Part shown: in pieces, positions 44,795 to 53,731 of the stretch
Layout: the number at the start of each line of letters is the position of its first letter
Numbering within the stretch: the stretch's first letter is position 1
Source of the DNA: Solirhodobacter olei
Lineage (GTDB): Bacteria; Pseudomonadota; Alphaproteobacteria; Rhodobacterales; Rhodobacteraceae
Direction of reading: 5' to 3'
Length of the DNA: 64,000 bases
NCBI RefSeq assembly: GCF_004010155.1
Contig: NZ_RRYH01000009.1
Location: 1 to 64,000, forward strand
The notes under the pieces: model-generated
Told to the model about the DNA's origin: nothing
Seen by the model: only the letters and a program-made list of their open reading frames with translations
The model's database searches: none
Made by a program: the position numbers and the translations under genes

Positions 44795-47415
44795 CGCGAC
44801 TTGCCTCCCTTGCGGCTCTGGAACGCCGGGCCATGCGCCGGGTTCAGCGGCGCGCCGGGCAGCGAGGCGCGGAACTTCACCAGCGCGGTGGTCAGGAAGA
44901 TCAGCAGGCAGGCGATCACCGCCGCGGCTATCCCCGCGATGGCGATGCGCAGCTTGGCCGAGGGCCCGATCGGGTTGCCCGCCGCCGGGCGCCGGTCGAC
45001 CACCTCCACCGCCGGGGCGACCTCGCGCCGATAGGCAGAGGAGATATCGGCCGAGGTCCGCTCCTGCACCAGCAGGCTCAGGTTGCGGTTCACCTCGGAA
45101 ATCTGCGCGTCGACCGGCTGCAGCGCGATGGCAAGCCCGGCCGTGCCGCCCGGCTCGGCATCGCCAGCCGCGCCGCTGCCGCCCGCGCCGCCATCCGCCG
45201 ATGCGGACACCTGGCTCAGCGCCTCCACCCCGCCGCCCATCACGCCGCCGGTGGCGCCGCCGGGCGTCGCCCCGCTGCCCTGGCCGTAGCGTGCCAGGAT
45301 CGCGTCGCGCTGCCGCGTCAGCTCTGCCAGATGGCCCAGCGCCCGGGTGATGCGGCCGTCGAAGAAGCCGGTGGCGTCCGTCTCGAACAGCGCCTTGCGC
45401 TTGGCGAGGTAGTTCTCCACCTGCAGCTTCACCATCCGGTCGGCCACCGCCGGATCGGGGTTGCGGGCACTCACCTCGACCATCGTGGCGCCCTGCACCC
45501 GGGTCACGCGGAAGGCCCGCGACAGCGCGCTCGCCAGCGCCTCGGTCGAGGTCGGCATCCCGTTCGCCCCGCGCTTGCGCCCGGCGATGGGCCAGATCTC
45601 GTCTGCGGTCTTGGTGAACAGGTCGCGCGCGCTCAGAAGCTGCATCTCGGTGAACAGCGCGTTGTCCAGCGTGACGATGACGTTCTCGCCCCAGTCGCGC
45701 CGCGCCTCGCCCGGGGTGACCGGGAAATACTCGCGCCCGAAGCGGTAGATCAGCGTCTCCTCGGCCTGGTAGTCGCGCGGCGAGGTCTGCACCTGCCACC
45801 AGCCAAGGCCCAGCCCGGCCAGCGTGAAGGCCAGGATCACCAGCTTGCGCCGCCACAGCACCGCACCGGCCTGAAGGATATACTCTCGGTCACTGATCAT
45901 GGATCTTCTCCGCGTTCGGTAGCTCTCCCGGCCGCTCGACGGGCGAAACTGCGCGGCCGACCAGACGGACAGGAGCAGGGCGACATCCAGCCACAGGAAG
46001 CGCTGGTAGGCGCCGTGCAGGAAGATCGAGGTGGCCAGGTAGCCGACCGTGCTCAACAGGATGCCGAGGACGAGCGCGGCATCCCGCGTCTCCCCCTCGG
46101 CGGCGAGGCCCCGCCGGGCCCGGATGGCAAGCGCCATCGCGGTGCCGACGAAGCCGGTGAAGAGGGCAAGCCCGACGAGCCCGCCCTCGGCGAGGATCTC
46201 CAGGTAAAGGCTGTGCGCCTGCGCGGGCGCGCCCACGTTGAAGCCGTAGCGCAGCGCGACCTGGGAATATTCGACCCCGAACTGGCCGGTGCCGACCCCG
46301 AAGATCGGGTTGGCCCGGAACATCCTCAGCGCCGCGTCGACCACCGAAAGCCGCTCCTGCAGCGCCGGGTCCATCACCCATTGCCCGCCGGTCAGCGCGG
46401 CATGCAGCGCCTGCCAGACCGGGGCGAGCCGCTCGAACGCCCGCGCCGGCAGCAGCGCCGCGCCGCCAAGCGACGCCAGCACGCCGACCAGCGCCATGCG
46501 CAGGATCGTCCGGCGGCTTCCCAGCGCCAGCAGCGCGACCAGCCCGACGATCGCCAGCCCGATCAGCGCCCCGCGCGAATAGGTGAAGACCGTCGCCGCC
46601 AGCACCGCGGCCGACCCCGCCAGCGCCGCAAGGCGCGTCAGCCGCCGCTCTCCGATCACCGCGAAAGTCGCGACCAGCGGCAGCCCGAGAACCAGCAGCT
46701 GGCCGTAGAAATTCGCGTCCGGCAGCGGCCCGGTCAGCCGCCAGCCGTCCGACTGGCCGACGACGATCTGGCGGACGACGGCATTGGCGAAGCCGAAATA
46801 GGTGCTCTCGAAGCTGCGCGTCGCATATTGGAAGACCGAAAGCGCGGCCATCGCCCCCACCGCGACCGCCGCCGCCGCCACCACCGCGCGCACCCGCGCC
46901 ATCTGGGTCAGGAACCCCGCGAAGACCGCCACGATCATTAGGTCCTTGGCCAGCCCGATCACCGCGGTGGCGGTGGCCTCGGTGTCGGTCACCTGCTGCA
47001 GCGAATAGGCCCGCCCGAACAGGTAAAGCGCCACCGGCAGGGCAAGCTTCAGCACCCCGCCCAGATGCTCGCGCATCACCGCCGCCCGGGCCAGCAGGAC
47101 GACGGCGAGGAAGGGCACGATGGTTCCGCCGATAGGCGGCAGGTGATGCGCCGTTGTCGCGACATCGGCGGCGTTGGAGCAGATCACCGCGGCATAGCCC
47201 GCGACCAGGATCATCGGCCGGGTCAGCCCGATCCAGGCTGCCGCCAGCGCCACGCAGAGCAAAAGGACCCGCGCGGGCCCGAGCGCGAGCCCCGCCGCGG
47301 CCGCAACCAGCGACAGCCCAAGCAGCATCCACGCCGCCTGCGCCGCCGCCTCCAGCTCCGCCTGCGACCGCCCGGCCGCTTCTGCCGCCCCTGGTTCCGG
47401 CACGAAAGACCCCAT
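44791..47415 (-). CDS. Wzy-like polymerase fused to Wzz chain-length regulator
   Basis: One uninterrupted frame of 874 codons. Residues 1-490 are a polytopic Wzy/O-antigen ligase-type polymerase with Wzy_C motifs FTYSRGALIGLAIVGLVALL, NPIFGVGTGQFGVEY and AQAHSLYLEILAEGGLVGLA. After a short basic linker (RPSSGRESYRTRRRS), residues 506-874 are a complete Wzz (PCP): the first helix KLVILAFTLAGLGLGWW, a periplasmic coiled region (TRQRDAILARYG), a Pro-rich segment PAAGNPIGPSAKLRIAI and the last helix. No kinase domain follows. An internal ATG at 45900 (M506) has a GGAGAAG ribosome binding site, so a separate 369-residue Wzz could also be made. A sequencing indel should be excluded because a stop in another frame lies at 45890. 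Confidence 0.85.
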   Translation of the reverse strand: MGSFVPEPGAAEAAGRSQAELEAAAQAAWMLLGLSLVAAAAGLALGPARVLLLCVALAAAWIGLTRPMILVAGYAAVICSNAADVATTAHHLPPIGGTIVPFLAVVLLARAAVMREHLGGVLKLALPVALYLFGRAYSLQQVTDTEATATAVIGLAKDLMIVAVFAGFLTQMARVRAVVAAAAVAVGAMAALSVFQYATRSFESTYFGFANAVVRQIVVGQSDGWRLTGPLPDANFYGQLLVLGLPLVATFAVIGERRLTRLAALAGSAAVLAATVFTYSRGALIGLAIVGLVALLALGSRRTILRMALVGVLASLGGAALLPARAFERLAPVWQALHAALTGGQWVMDPALQERLSVVDAALRMFRANPIFGVGTGQFGVEYSQVALRYGFNVGAPAQAHSLYLEILAEGGLVGLALFTGFVGTAMALAIRARRGLAAEGETRDAALVLGILLSTVGYLATSIFLHGAYQRFLWLDVALLLSVWSAAQFRPSSGRESYRTRRRSMISDREYILQAGAVLWRRKLVILAFTLAGLGLGWWQVQTSPRDYQAEETLIYRFGREYFPVTPGEARRDWGENVIVTLDNALFTEMQLLSARDLFTKTADEIWPIAGRKRGANGMPTSTEALASALSRAFRVTRVQGATMVEVSARNPDPAVADRMVKLQVENYLAKRKALFETDATGFFDGRITRALGHLAELTRQRDAILARYGQGSGATPGGATGGVMGGGVEALSQVSASADGGAGGSGAAGDAEPGGTAGLAIALQPVDAQISEVNRNLSLLVQERTSADISSAYRREVAPAVEVVDRRPAAGNPIGPSAKLRIAIAGIAAAVIACLLIFLTTALVKFRASLPGAPLNPAHGPAFQSRKGGKSR

Positions 47416-47815
47416 TTACCCCATGATATTTCACCCGCCGCCCCGCAAGGAATTACGGACGGAAAGAAGAAAGGTCACGACATGCCCTGGCGCCAATTCA
47501 TACCGACCGGGCAGGATATGCGGCACCGGACCTCGTCTTTACGCGACTCGCGGAGTCTCACCGACCACGACATAATTATTAACTCGGGATGGCGGACTGA
47601 ATAGGAGAAATAATGGCCGGGCGGGCGGCCTGGCGCGCGAGGCCGTCCGCCCGTTGCCCCCGCGCCGCAGATCACCGCGCGGAGAGGCCCGCCCCGTATC
47701 GCATTTATCTACTTAATCACAGTAACATAGGGATATGATGACAGCCCCGCGGCCCACCGCCGCCCGACCCCGCCCGTCCGCAAAAGCATCCCCCGTTGAT
47801 GGCCGTCAATACGGC

Positions 47816-47832
47816 AGGCCGATTCTCGGCCT
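47816..47832. promoter_or_regulatory. Hairpin AGGCCGA-TTC-TCGGCCT
   Basis: Perfect 7-base arms with a 3-base loop. A second, overlapping repeat (CCGAT at 47819-47823 and ATCGG at 47834-47838) could form an alternative fold. It lies 153 bp upstream of the sugar transferase start and 400 bp upstream of the Wzy-Wzz start. A leader hairpin or operator is possible. Confidence 0.35.
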
Positions 47833-47893
47833 AATCGGAAAGCTGGCGAGGGTCGTCTCTTTCTGCCTGAACGCTTGAAAGTCACCGGGGCTT

Positions 47894-47906
47894 ATAACAT
47901 GGTTAT
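47894..47906. promoter_or_regulatory. Palindrome ATAACATGGTTAT
   Basis: Perfect odd palindrome with 5-base arms, 78 bp upstream of the sugar transferase ATG, in an AT-rich context. Possible operator for the right EPS arm; regulator unknown. Confidence 0.35.
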
Positions 47907-47984
47907 TTGCCTCCAATAAAGGTTTGTCCTCAATTCGGCGCCAGGCGCGCTGCATTGCCCGGTTCCATTTCCAAATCGGATGCC

Positions 47985-48668
47985 ATGACATATCTTGGAA
48001 ACACGACAACCGAGAAAAGGACGGCGCGGCCGGCTCTCGCGCCAATCCGGTTCAGGCCGGTCTACCGCAACTGGGGCAAGCGCCTGTTCGACCTGCCGCT
48101 CGCCCTCGTGCTGCTGGTCTTCGCGGCGCCTGCCCTGCTGGTTCTGGCCGGCCTGATCACCCTCGACGGCGGCCGCCCGGTCTTCGCACAGCTGCGCGTC
48201 GGCCGCGGCGGCCGCCTCTACCCCTGCTACAAGCTGCGCACCATGGCGGTGGACGCCGAGGCCCGCCTCGCCTGCCTGCTGGAGACGGACCCGGCCGCCG
48301 CCGCCGAATGGGCGGAGAACCAGAAGCTTTCCAACGATCCCCGCATCACCCGGCTCGGCGGCCTGCTGCGCAAGACCAGCCTCGACGAGCTGCCCCAGCT
48401 CTGGAACGTCATCCGCGGCGACATGAGCCTGATCGGCCCCCGCCCCGTTCTGGCCGAGGAACTGAAGTGCTACGGCGCCGATGCGGAATCCTACATCCGC
48501 CTGCGCCCCGGCATCACCGGGGCCTGGCAGGTCTCCGGCCGCAACAGCCTGTCCTATGACGACCGTGTCCGCCTCGACGTGGAATACGAGCGCCGCCTCG
48601 GCTTTGCCCGGGATCTCTGGATCCTGATCCGGACGGCGAAGGCCGTGCTCTGGGCAACCGGAAAATGA
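47985..48668 (+). CDS. Initiating sugar-phosphate transferase (ExoY/WcaJ C-terminal type)
   Basis: A 227-residue bacterial sugar transferase with one membrane segment (LFDLPLALVLLVFAAPALLV). Signatures are YPCYKLRTMAVDAEARL, TRLGGLLRKTSLDELPQLWN, VIRGDMSLIGPRPVLAEEL and RPGITGAWQVSGRNSLSYDD. It transfers hexose-1-phosphate to undecaprenyl phosphate and so starts repeat-unit assembly. It is the short form without the N-terminal four-helix domain of WcaJ. ATG 47985 was preferred to an upstream TTG at 47907. It overlaps the flippase start (ATGA, 48665-48668). Confidence 0.95.
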   Translation: MTYLGNTTTEKRTARPALAPIRFRPVYRNWGKRLFDLPLALVLLVFAAPALLVLAGLITLDGGRPVFAQLRVGRGGRLYPCYKLRTMAVDAEARLACLLETDPAAAAEWAENQKLSNDPRITRLGGLLRKTSLDELPQLWNVIRGDMSLIGPRPVLAEELKCYGADAESYIRLRPGITGAWQVSGRNSLSYDDRVRLDVEYERRLGFARDLWILIRTAKAVLWATGK

Positions 48669-50269
48669 AACAGATGGAGACGCCGGCCGCGGTCACCCCG
48701 GTGAAGGCCGGGGCGCCACTCCCCCCTGCCCCCGACACTGGCGAGCCGGCATCCGGGGCCCTCAGGCCCGGCGCCGTGGTGGGCGGCGCGGCTTTCACGC
48801 TGATCGCGAATTACGGCGCGAGCCTCGTCAACCTCTCCGTCACGGTGGTCCTGGCCCACAACCTCGGCCCGACGGGGATGGGCGTGGTCGCCGCCGCGCT
48901 ACTGACGGTCGAGATGATCGACACGGTCCGCAACCTCGGCCTGCGCGAGGCGCTGATCTATGAACCCGACCTCGACCGGCGCTATTTCAACGCCGCCTTC
49001 CTCGTCATCCTCGCCGTGGCGCTGCTGCAGGCGCTGTGCATGGTCGCCGCGGGGATCGCCGGGGCCGCGCTGGGGATGGAGCCGCGCCTGGCGCATCTTC
49101 TGCCCTGGCTCGCGCTGATCTTCCCGCTGACCGCGCTCGGCACCCCGCAGGAGGCGATGCTGGCGCGCCAGGGCCGCTTCATCCGCCGGGCCTCGGCAGA
49201 ACTTCTGAATGTCGCGGTCAAGGCCGTGGTGGCGATCGCCCTGATCGAGCTCGGCTGGGGCATCGCAGGCCTTGTCGCCGGGATGCTCGCCGGCGTGGTG
49301 GCCCGGGCCGTCTATCTCTGGGTGCGATCGACCTGGCGCCCGGCCCTGCGTCGCCCCGCCGCCGAGATCCTGCTGACGCTCTACCGCTACGGGCGGCATA
49401 TCGTCTTCGTCAACCTGCTCTCGCTCCTGCGGGCGAAGGCCGACCAGTACCTCGTCGCGGCGCTGCTGATGCCCTCCGCGCTGGGCACCTATTACCTTGC
49501 CGCGCGGATCCCGGAGATGGCGATCTTCGCCGCCAATGTCTCCATCACCAACGTGGTCTTCCCCACCTTCGCCCACATCGCCCGCGAGGGCGGCAGGGCG
49601 GGCCGGCCCGAAGACCTCGGCGCCGCATACATCCGCGCCATCCGCGCCGCGATGCTGCTGATGGTACCCGTCTCGCTCGGCATCGCGGCCACCAGCCTTC
49701 CCATCGTCGAGGTCCTCTTCGGCGCCCGGTTCGATCAGGCCGCCCCGATCCTCGCCGTGCTCGCGCTGGGCGGCATTCCCCTGACCCTGGGCTGGAGCTC
49801 GGGCGATGTCTTCAAGGCCACCGGCCGCCCGCACCTGCTGACGGCGGTGACGCTGATCGAGGTGGGGCTGGCGATCCCGGTCCTCGCTCTCGCCATCCTC
49901 TTCATCCATGACCTGCGCTGGGTCGCCGCCGCCATGGTCGCCTGCGAGACGGCAAGCTGCCTCGTCCGCCTCCGCTTCATGGCGCGGTACGAGGGGGTGG
50001 GGATCGGCGAAACCCTCCGCGCCGTCGCACCGAGCCTGCTGGCCGGCGTGCTGATGGCCGCGCTGGTCCTCGGCGCGGGGCTGCATCTCCAGCCGCTCGC
50101 CCCAGCGCTGCGGCTGGCGCTTCTGATCGCGCTTGGCGCGGCGGTCTACGCCGGGCTGATCCTCGCGCTGGACCGCGGCAGCGTGGCCGAGCTGCGCCTG
50201 CTGCTGCGCCGCGTGCCGCCCGCACCGGATGCGCCACCCGCACCGGACGCACCGGCGGCGCAGGGTTAG
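48665..50269 (+). CDS. Wzx-like polysaccharide flippase (MOP superfamily)
   Basis: A 534-residue membrane protein with about 12 to 14 helices. The family opening is VVGGAAFTLIANYGASLVNL followed by SVTVVLAHNLGPTGMGVVAA; YYLAARIPEMAIFAANVSIT and NVVFPTFAHIAREGG lie mid-protein. An N-terminal Pro/Ala-rich cytoplasmic tail of about 40 residues and a C-terminal PAPDAP repeat tail are extra. It should flip the completed lipid-linked repeat unit to the periplasm for the Wzy part of the fused polymerase. Confidence 0.92.
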   Translation: MKQMETPAAVTPVKAGAPLPPAPDTGEPASGALRPGAVVGGAAFTLIANYGASLVNLSVTVVLAHNLGPTGMGVVAAALLTVEMIDTVRNLGLREALIYEPDLDRRYFNAAFLVILAVALLQALCMVAAGIAGAALGMEPRLAHLLPWLALIFPLTALGTPQEAMLARQGRFIRRASAELLNVAVKAVVAIALIELGWGIAGLVAGMLAGVVARAVYLWVRSTWRPALRRPAAEILLTLYRYGRHIVFVNLLSLLRAKADQYLVAALLMPSALGTYYLAARIPEMAIFAANVSITNVVFPTFAHIAREGGRAGRPEDLGAAYIRAIRAAMLLMVPVSLGIAATSLPIVEVLFGARFDQAAPILAVLALGGIPLTLGWSSGDVFKATGRPHLLTAVTLIEVGLAIPVLALAILFIHDLRWVAAAMVACETASCLVRLRFMARYEGVGIGETLRAVAPSLLAGVLMAALVLGAGLHLQPLAPALRLALLIALGAAVYAGLILALDRGSVAELRLLLRRVPPAPDAPPAPDAPAAQG

Positions 50270-50278
50270 GGGGCAGCG

Positions 50279-51499
50279 ATGGCGGATCTCTCCCTCCCCC
50301 TCCCGCTGCCCCGCACCGCGCTGCGCTCTGCGTCCGAGGCCGGGATCCGGCCCGGCCCGAGGGGCCACATCCGCCACGTCATCGACGGGCTCGGCCACGG
50401 CGGGGCGGAGCGGCTGCTGGCCGCGACCCTGCCCCGCCTCGCTGCGCAGGGATTCTCTGTCGACGTGGTCTCGCTTCAGGACCGCGACGGCAGCACCATG
50501 CGCGCGCCGCTGGAGGCCGCGGGCATCCCGGTCCGCCAGATCGAGGTGACGAAGCTCAGGAACCTCCGGCAGGTTGCGCGCTTCCTGCGCGCGATGCAGG
50601 CCGACCGGCCCGCGCTGCTCCATGCCCACCTGGAGTTTTCCACCCTCCTCGGCGCGGCTGCGGGACGGCTCCTGCACCTGCCCACGGTCACGACGCTCCA
50701 CACGCTGGAGGCCCCCGGCCTCGCCAGCCGCCGCGACCTGCGCCGCTGGCTGATGTACCGCGCGATGGCGCTGGGGATGGACCGTGTCCTCTGCCTCACC
50801 GCCGCCAACGCCAGCGCCGTCCGCGCCGGGGGCCTCGCCCGCGCCCCGATCGAGGTGCTGCCGAACGGGGTGGAGATGGCGCTGTTCGACGCCCCGCCCG
50901 CCACCGGCCGCACGGCACTGCGCGCGGCCCTGTCGATCCCGCCCGGCGCCCCGCTCGTCCTCACCGTCTGCGTGCTGAGACCCCTGAAAGGCGTCGACCG
51001 CCTGCTGAAGGCCTTCTCCGCCGTCCTCGCGCAGCTGCCCGATGCGCATCTGCTGGTCGTCGGCGACGGGCCGGAGCGCGCCGCGCTCGAAACCCTCGCC
51101 CGCAACCTCGGCCTCGGTCCCCGCCTCCGCTTCACCGGCCACCGCGCCGACGTGGCGGACCTGATGCGCGCCGCCGACCTCTTCGTGCTGCCGACCCTCT
51201 TCGACGCCCAGCCCACCGTGGTGATGGAGGCCATGGCCGCCCGCCTGCCCGTCGTCGCCTCCCGCACCGGCGGCATCCCCGACATGGTGGACGACCGCAG
51301 CGGGCTTCTCGTGCCGCGCGACGACCCGGCGGCGCTGGCCGCCGCCATCGCGGCGCTGCTGGCCGACCCGGCCCGCGCCCGCGCGCTCGGCGAGGCGGGC
51401 CGCGCGCGGGCCGAGGCCGAATTCTCCATCGACCGCCAGATCTCCCGCCTCGGCGCCCTCTACGACCGGCTGATCGCGGCACGGGAGGTGCGGCCATGA
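50279..51499 (+). CDS. Glycosyltransferase family 4 protein
   Basis: A 406-residue GT4 enzyme. The acceptor domain has IRHVIDGLGHGGAERLLAAT; the donor domain has LVLTVCVLRPLKGVDRLLKA, HRADVADLMRAADLFVLPTL and DAQPTVVMEAMAARLPVVAS, with the two spaced acidic residues of the family (second Glu in VMEAMA). GGxGGAER-type openings are common in capsule GTs. It begins 9 bp after the flippase and overlaps the next GT (ATGA, 51496-51499). Confidence 0.93.
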   Translation: MADLSLPLPLPRTALRSASEAGIRPGPRGHIRHVIDGLGHGGAERLLAATLPRLAAQGFSVDVVSLQDRDGSTMRAPLEAAGIPVRQIEVTKLRNLRQVARFLRAMQADRPALLHAHLEFSTLLGAAAGRLLHLPTVTTLHTLEAPGLASRRDLRRWLMYRAMALGMDRVLCLTAANASAVRAGGLARAPIEVLPNGVEMALFDAPPATGRTALRAALSIPPGAPLVLTVCVLRPLKGVDRLLKAFSAVLAQLPDAHLLVVGDGPERAALETLARNLGLGPRLRFTGHRADVADLMRAADLFVLPTLFDAQPTVVMEAMAARLPVVASRTGGIPDMVDDRSGLLVPRDDPAALAAAIAALLADPARARALGEAGRARAEAEFSIDRQISRLGALYDRLIAAREVRP

Positions 51500-52749
51500 A
51501 GATCGTGATCGTCGAGACCGACAGCATGGGCGGCCTGATCCATTTCGCCTACCAGCTGGCCGAGGCGCTGGCGGCGGCGGGCGCCGATGTCACCCTGATC
51601 ACCGGCCGCGATTACGAGCTTGCGTCCCTCCCCCACCGCTGCCGGGTCAGGCCGATCCTCCGCCTCTGGCCGCCGGTCGAGCCGCCCCCGCGCAGTGCCC
51701 TCGCGGCCCGCCTCCGCCGCACCCTCTGGCCGCTCCGCCGGGCGTGGCGCGCGGCGGTCCTGGCCCGCGAATGGGCCCGCCTGACGCGGGAGATCCGCCG
51801 CATCCATCCCGATGTGGCGCTCTTCTCCTCGATCCGCTTCCGCTTCCTCGCCCTCTTCCTGCGCGCGCTCGCCCGCGACGGCATCCCGCTGGCCCAGCTC
51901 TGCCACGAATTCGCCAACCGCGAGGCCGCCCCCGGCCCCGCCGCCCGCCTGGCCGGGGCGCTCCTGCCCAGCCCCTACGGGTTCTTCTCCTCGATCTTCC
52001 TGTTCTCCGCCCCCGCCGCCCGCGCCTTCCGCCGCGCCGTCCCCGAGGCCGCCGGAAAGGTCCGCGCCCTGCCCCACGGGCCAGAGCTGATCTTCGACCC
52101 TGCGCCCGGGGACGCCGCCGCGCTCGACGCCCGCTACGCGCTCGCGCCCTCCGACCGCATCGTGCTGATGTTCGGCGGCCTGCGCCCGTCCAAGGGCGTC
52201 TCCGACCTGATCGAGGCCTTCGCCCGCCTGCCCGACACCCCCGGCACGCGGCTGCTGATCGCCGGCTACCCCAGCCGCGAGTTCGACACCGGGGCCGCGC
52301 AGGAAAGCCTCGCCCGTCTCGGCCTCGCCCAACGCGCCACGCTCGATTTCCGCTACCTCGGCCGGACCGAGCTCGGCGCCCTCATCCGCCGCGCCGCCGT
52401 GGTGGTCTTCCCCTACCGCTCCGCCACCTCCTCGGGCGCGCTGGCGCTGGCCATGAGCCTCGGCCGCCCGGTCGTCGCCACCAGCGCCGGCGGCCTCGCC
52501 GACGCGGTGGAGGATGGCGTGACCGGCCGCCTCGTGCCGCCCGAAGACCCCGAGGCCCTCGCCCGCGCCATCTCCGATCTCCTCGCCGCGCCGGAGGCGG
52601 CAGAGGCCATGGCCCGGCGCGGCCGGAAGGTCATCCTGTCCGACCGCTCCTGGCCCGCCATCGCCGCGCGCATGATCGCCACGCTTGAAGCCGACCGCCC
52701 CGCCCCCGCGCCGCAGGCCGCGGGCCGGCCGGCCCCGGAAGGGGGCTGA
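51496..52749 (+). CDS. Glycosyltransferase family 4 protein
   Basis: A 417-residue GT-B enzyme. The N-terminal MKIVIVETDSMGGLIHFAYQ followed by LAEALAAAGADVTLITGRDY is an acceptor domain. The donor domain has VLMFGGLRPSKGVSDLIEAF, RYLGRTELGALIRRAAVVVF and PYRSATSSGALALAMSLGRP. It ends 1 bp before the GINT1-like gene. It probably extends the EPS repeat unit; specificity cannot be predicted. Confidence 0.92.
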   Translation: MKIVIVETDSMGGLIHFAYQLAEALAAAGADVTLITGRDYELASLPHRCRVRPILRLWPPVEPPPRSALAARLRRTLWPLRRAWRAAVLAREWARLTREIRRIHPDVALFSSIRFRFLALFLRALARDGIPLAQLCHEFANREAAPGPAARLAGALLPSPYGFFSSIFLFSAPAARAFRRAVPEAAGKVRALPHGPELIFDPAPGDAAALDARYALAPSDRIVLMFGGLRPSKGVSDLIEAFARLPDTPGTRLLIAGYPSREFDTGAAQESLARLGLAQRATLDFRYLGRTELGALIRRAAVVVFPYRSATSSGALALAMSLGRPVVATSAGGLADAVEDGVTGRLVPPEDPEALARAISDLLAAPEAAEAMARRGRKVILSDRSWPAIAARMIATLEADRPAPAPQAAGRPAPEGG

Positions 52750-52750
52750 G

Positions 52751-53731
52751 ATGGACACGCCAAGCCCCAGCCTGCCCCACATCCCCGGCCTGCACCGCTT
52801 CCGGCGCGAGTTCTGGGCCATCGGCATCGTGTCCCAATCGCTGCAAAGCATCATCGAGGGCGGCCTGACCGCCCCCACCCGCTGGATCGCGGCCGGCCCG
52901 CACAGCTTCCTCGCCGACCCGTTCGGCCTCGTCCTTCCCGACGGCAGCCGCTTCATCTATGCCGAGCGCCTGTCCTATTCCGGCGCCGGCCGCGCCAATG
53001 GGCGGGGAGAGATTGCCGCCGCCTCCCTCGGCCCGCCAAGCGCCGCCGCGCCGCCCCGCTTCACGACGGCGCTCAGGACGGGGCACCATCTCTCCTACCC
53101 CTCGGTCATGCGTCACGCGGGGCGCTGGCTGATGTTCGCCGAATGCTGGGAGGCGGAGGGCCTCCTGGCCTTCACCGCCGAGGGGCCGGAGGGGCCCTGG
53201 CGGCTCCACAGCCGGATGCTGCCCGGCGTGCCGGTGGTCGACCCGACGCTGGTCGAACACGGCGGGCTGTGGTTCCTGTTCTGCACCCGGCAGGACGACG
53301 GCCCGCTCGAACGGCTGCACCTCTTCACCGCGCCCGATCCGCTCGGCCCCTGGCACCCGCACCCGGCCACCCCGGTGAAGGTGGACCGCGGCTCCGCCCG
53401 CCCCGCGGGCCCGATCTTCCGCGGCCGGGACCGGCGCCTTTACCGCCCCGGGCAGGACTGCCGCGAAAGCTACGGCGGCGCGCTGGTCATCCACCGGATC
53501 GAACAGCTCACCGACGAGGTCTTCCACGAGGTGCCCTACCGCCGGATCGGCCCGCTTCCCGGCCCCTGGGACGAGGGGCTGCACACCATCAGCCCCTTCG
53601 GGACAGAGACCCTGATCGACGGCAAGGCCCATCGCTGGTCGCTGCTCGAACCGATCGACACCCCCCTGCGCCAGCGGCGCGCCGCCCACCGCCGCCGCGC
53701 CGCCCGAAACGGAAGGATGCCCGATTGCTGA
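52751..53731 (+). CDS. GINT1_N-like beta-propeller protein
   Basis: A 326-residue protein resembling the N-terminal domain of plant glucosamine inositolphosphorylceramide transferase 1, a GH43-like five-bladed propeller. Characteristic pieces are AAGPHSFLADPFGLVLPDGS, HHLSYPSVMRHAGRWLMFAE, VVDPTLVEHGGLWFLFCTRQ and RGSARPAGPIFRGRDRRLYR then PGQDCRESYGG. The Asp-Pro-Phe and Asp-Pro-Thr motifs are placed like the acidic residues in each blade of GH43. There is no signal peptide. It sits among EPS glycosyltransferases and its stop (53729-53731) overlaps the start of galE. Biochemical role unknown. Confidence 0.8.
   Translation: MDTPSPSLPHIPGLHRFRREFWAIGIVSQSLQSIIEGGLTAPTRWIAAGPHSFLADPFGLVLPDGSRFIYAERLSYSGAGRANGRGEIAAASLGPPSAAAPPRFTTALRTGHHLSYPSVMRHAGRWLMFAECWEAEGLLAFTAEGPEGPWRLHSRMLPGVPVVDPTLVEHGGLWFLFCTRQDDGPLERLHLFTAPDPLGPWHPHPATPVKVDRGSARPAGPIFRGRDRRLYRPGQDCRESYGGALVIHRIEQLTDEVFHEVPYRRIGPLPGPWDEGLHTISPFGTETLIDGKAHRWSLLEPIDTPLRQRRAAHRRRAARNGRMPDC

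Larger units (their letters stand above)
47416..47984. other. Divergent regulatory region of the EPS locus
   Basis: This 569-bp gap separates the two divergent EPS arms and is visibly richer in A+T than the rest (for example ATAATTATTAA near 47571 and TTATCTACTTAATCACAGTA near 47706). It should hold both promoters. It contains a hairpin (47816-47832) and an odd palindrome (47894-47906). A 41-codon frame at 47613-47738 has a good AGGAG site, but no other support. Confidence 0.6.

Noticed and set aside
45890-47434. Alternative frame over the Wzy region ending at 45890
   Set aside because: Its translation is Gly/Arg-rich with no membrane helices, while the other frame encodes a clear Wzy. It matters only as a warning that one indel could separate Wzy from Wzz.
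47613-47738. A 41-codon frame with AGGAG eight bases before its ATG
   Set aside because: The product is Arg/Ala/Pro-rich, shows no motif and lies in a regulatory gap; evidence is too thin to call a gene.
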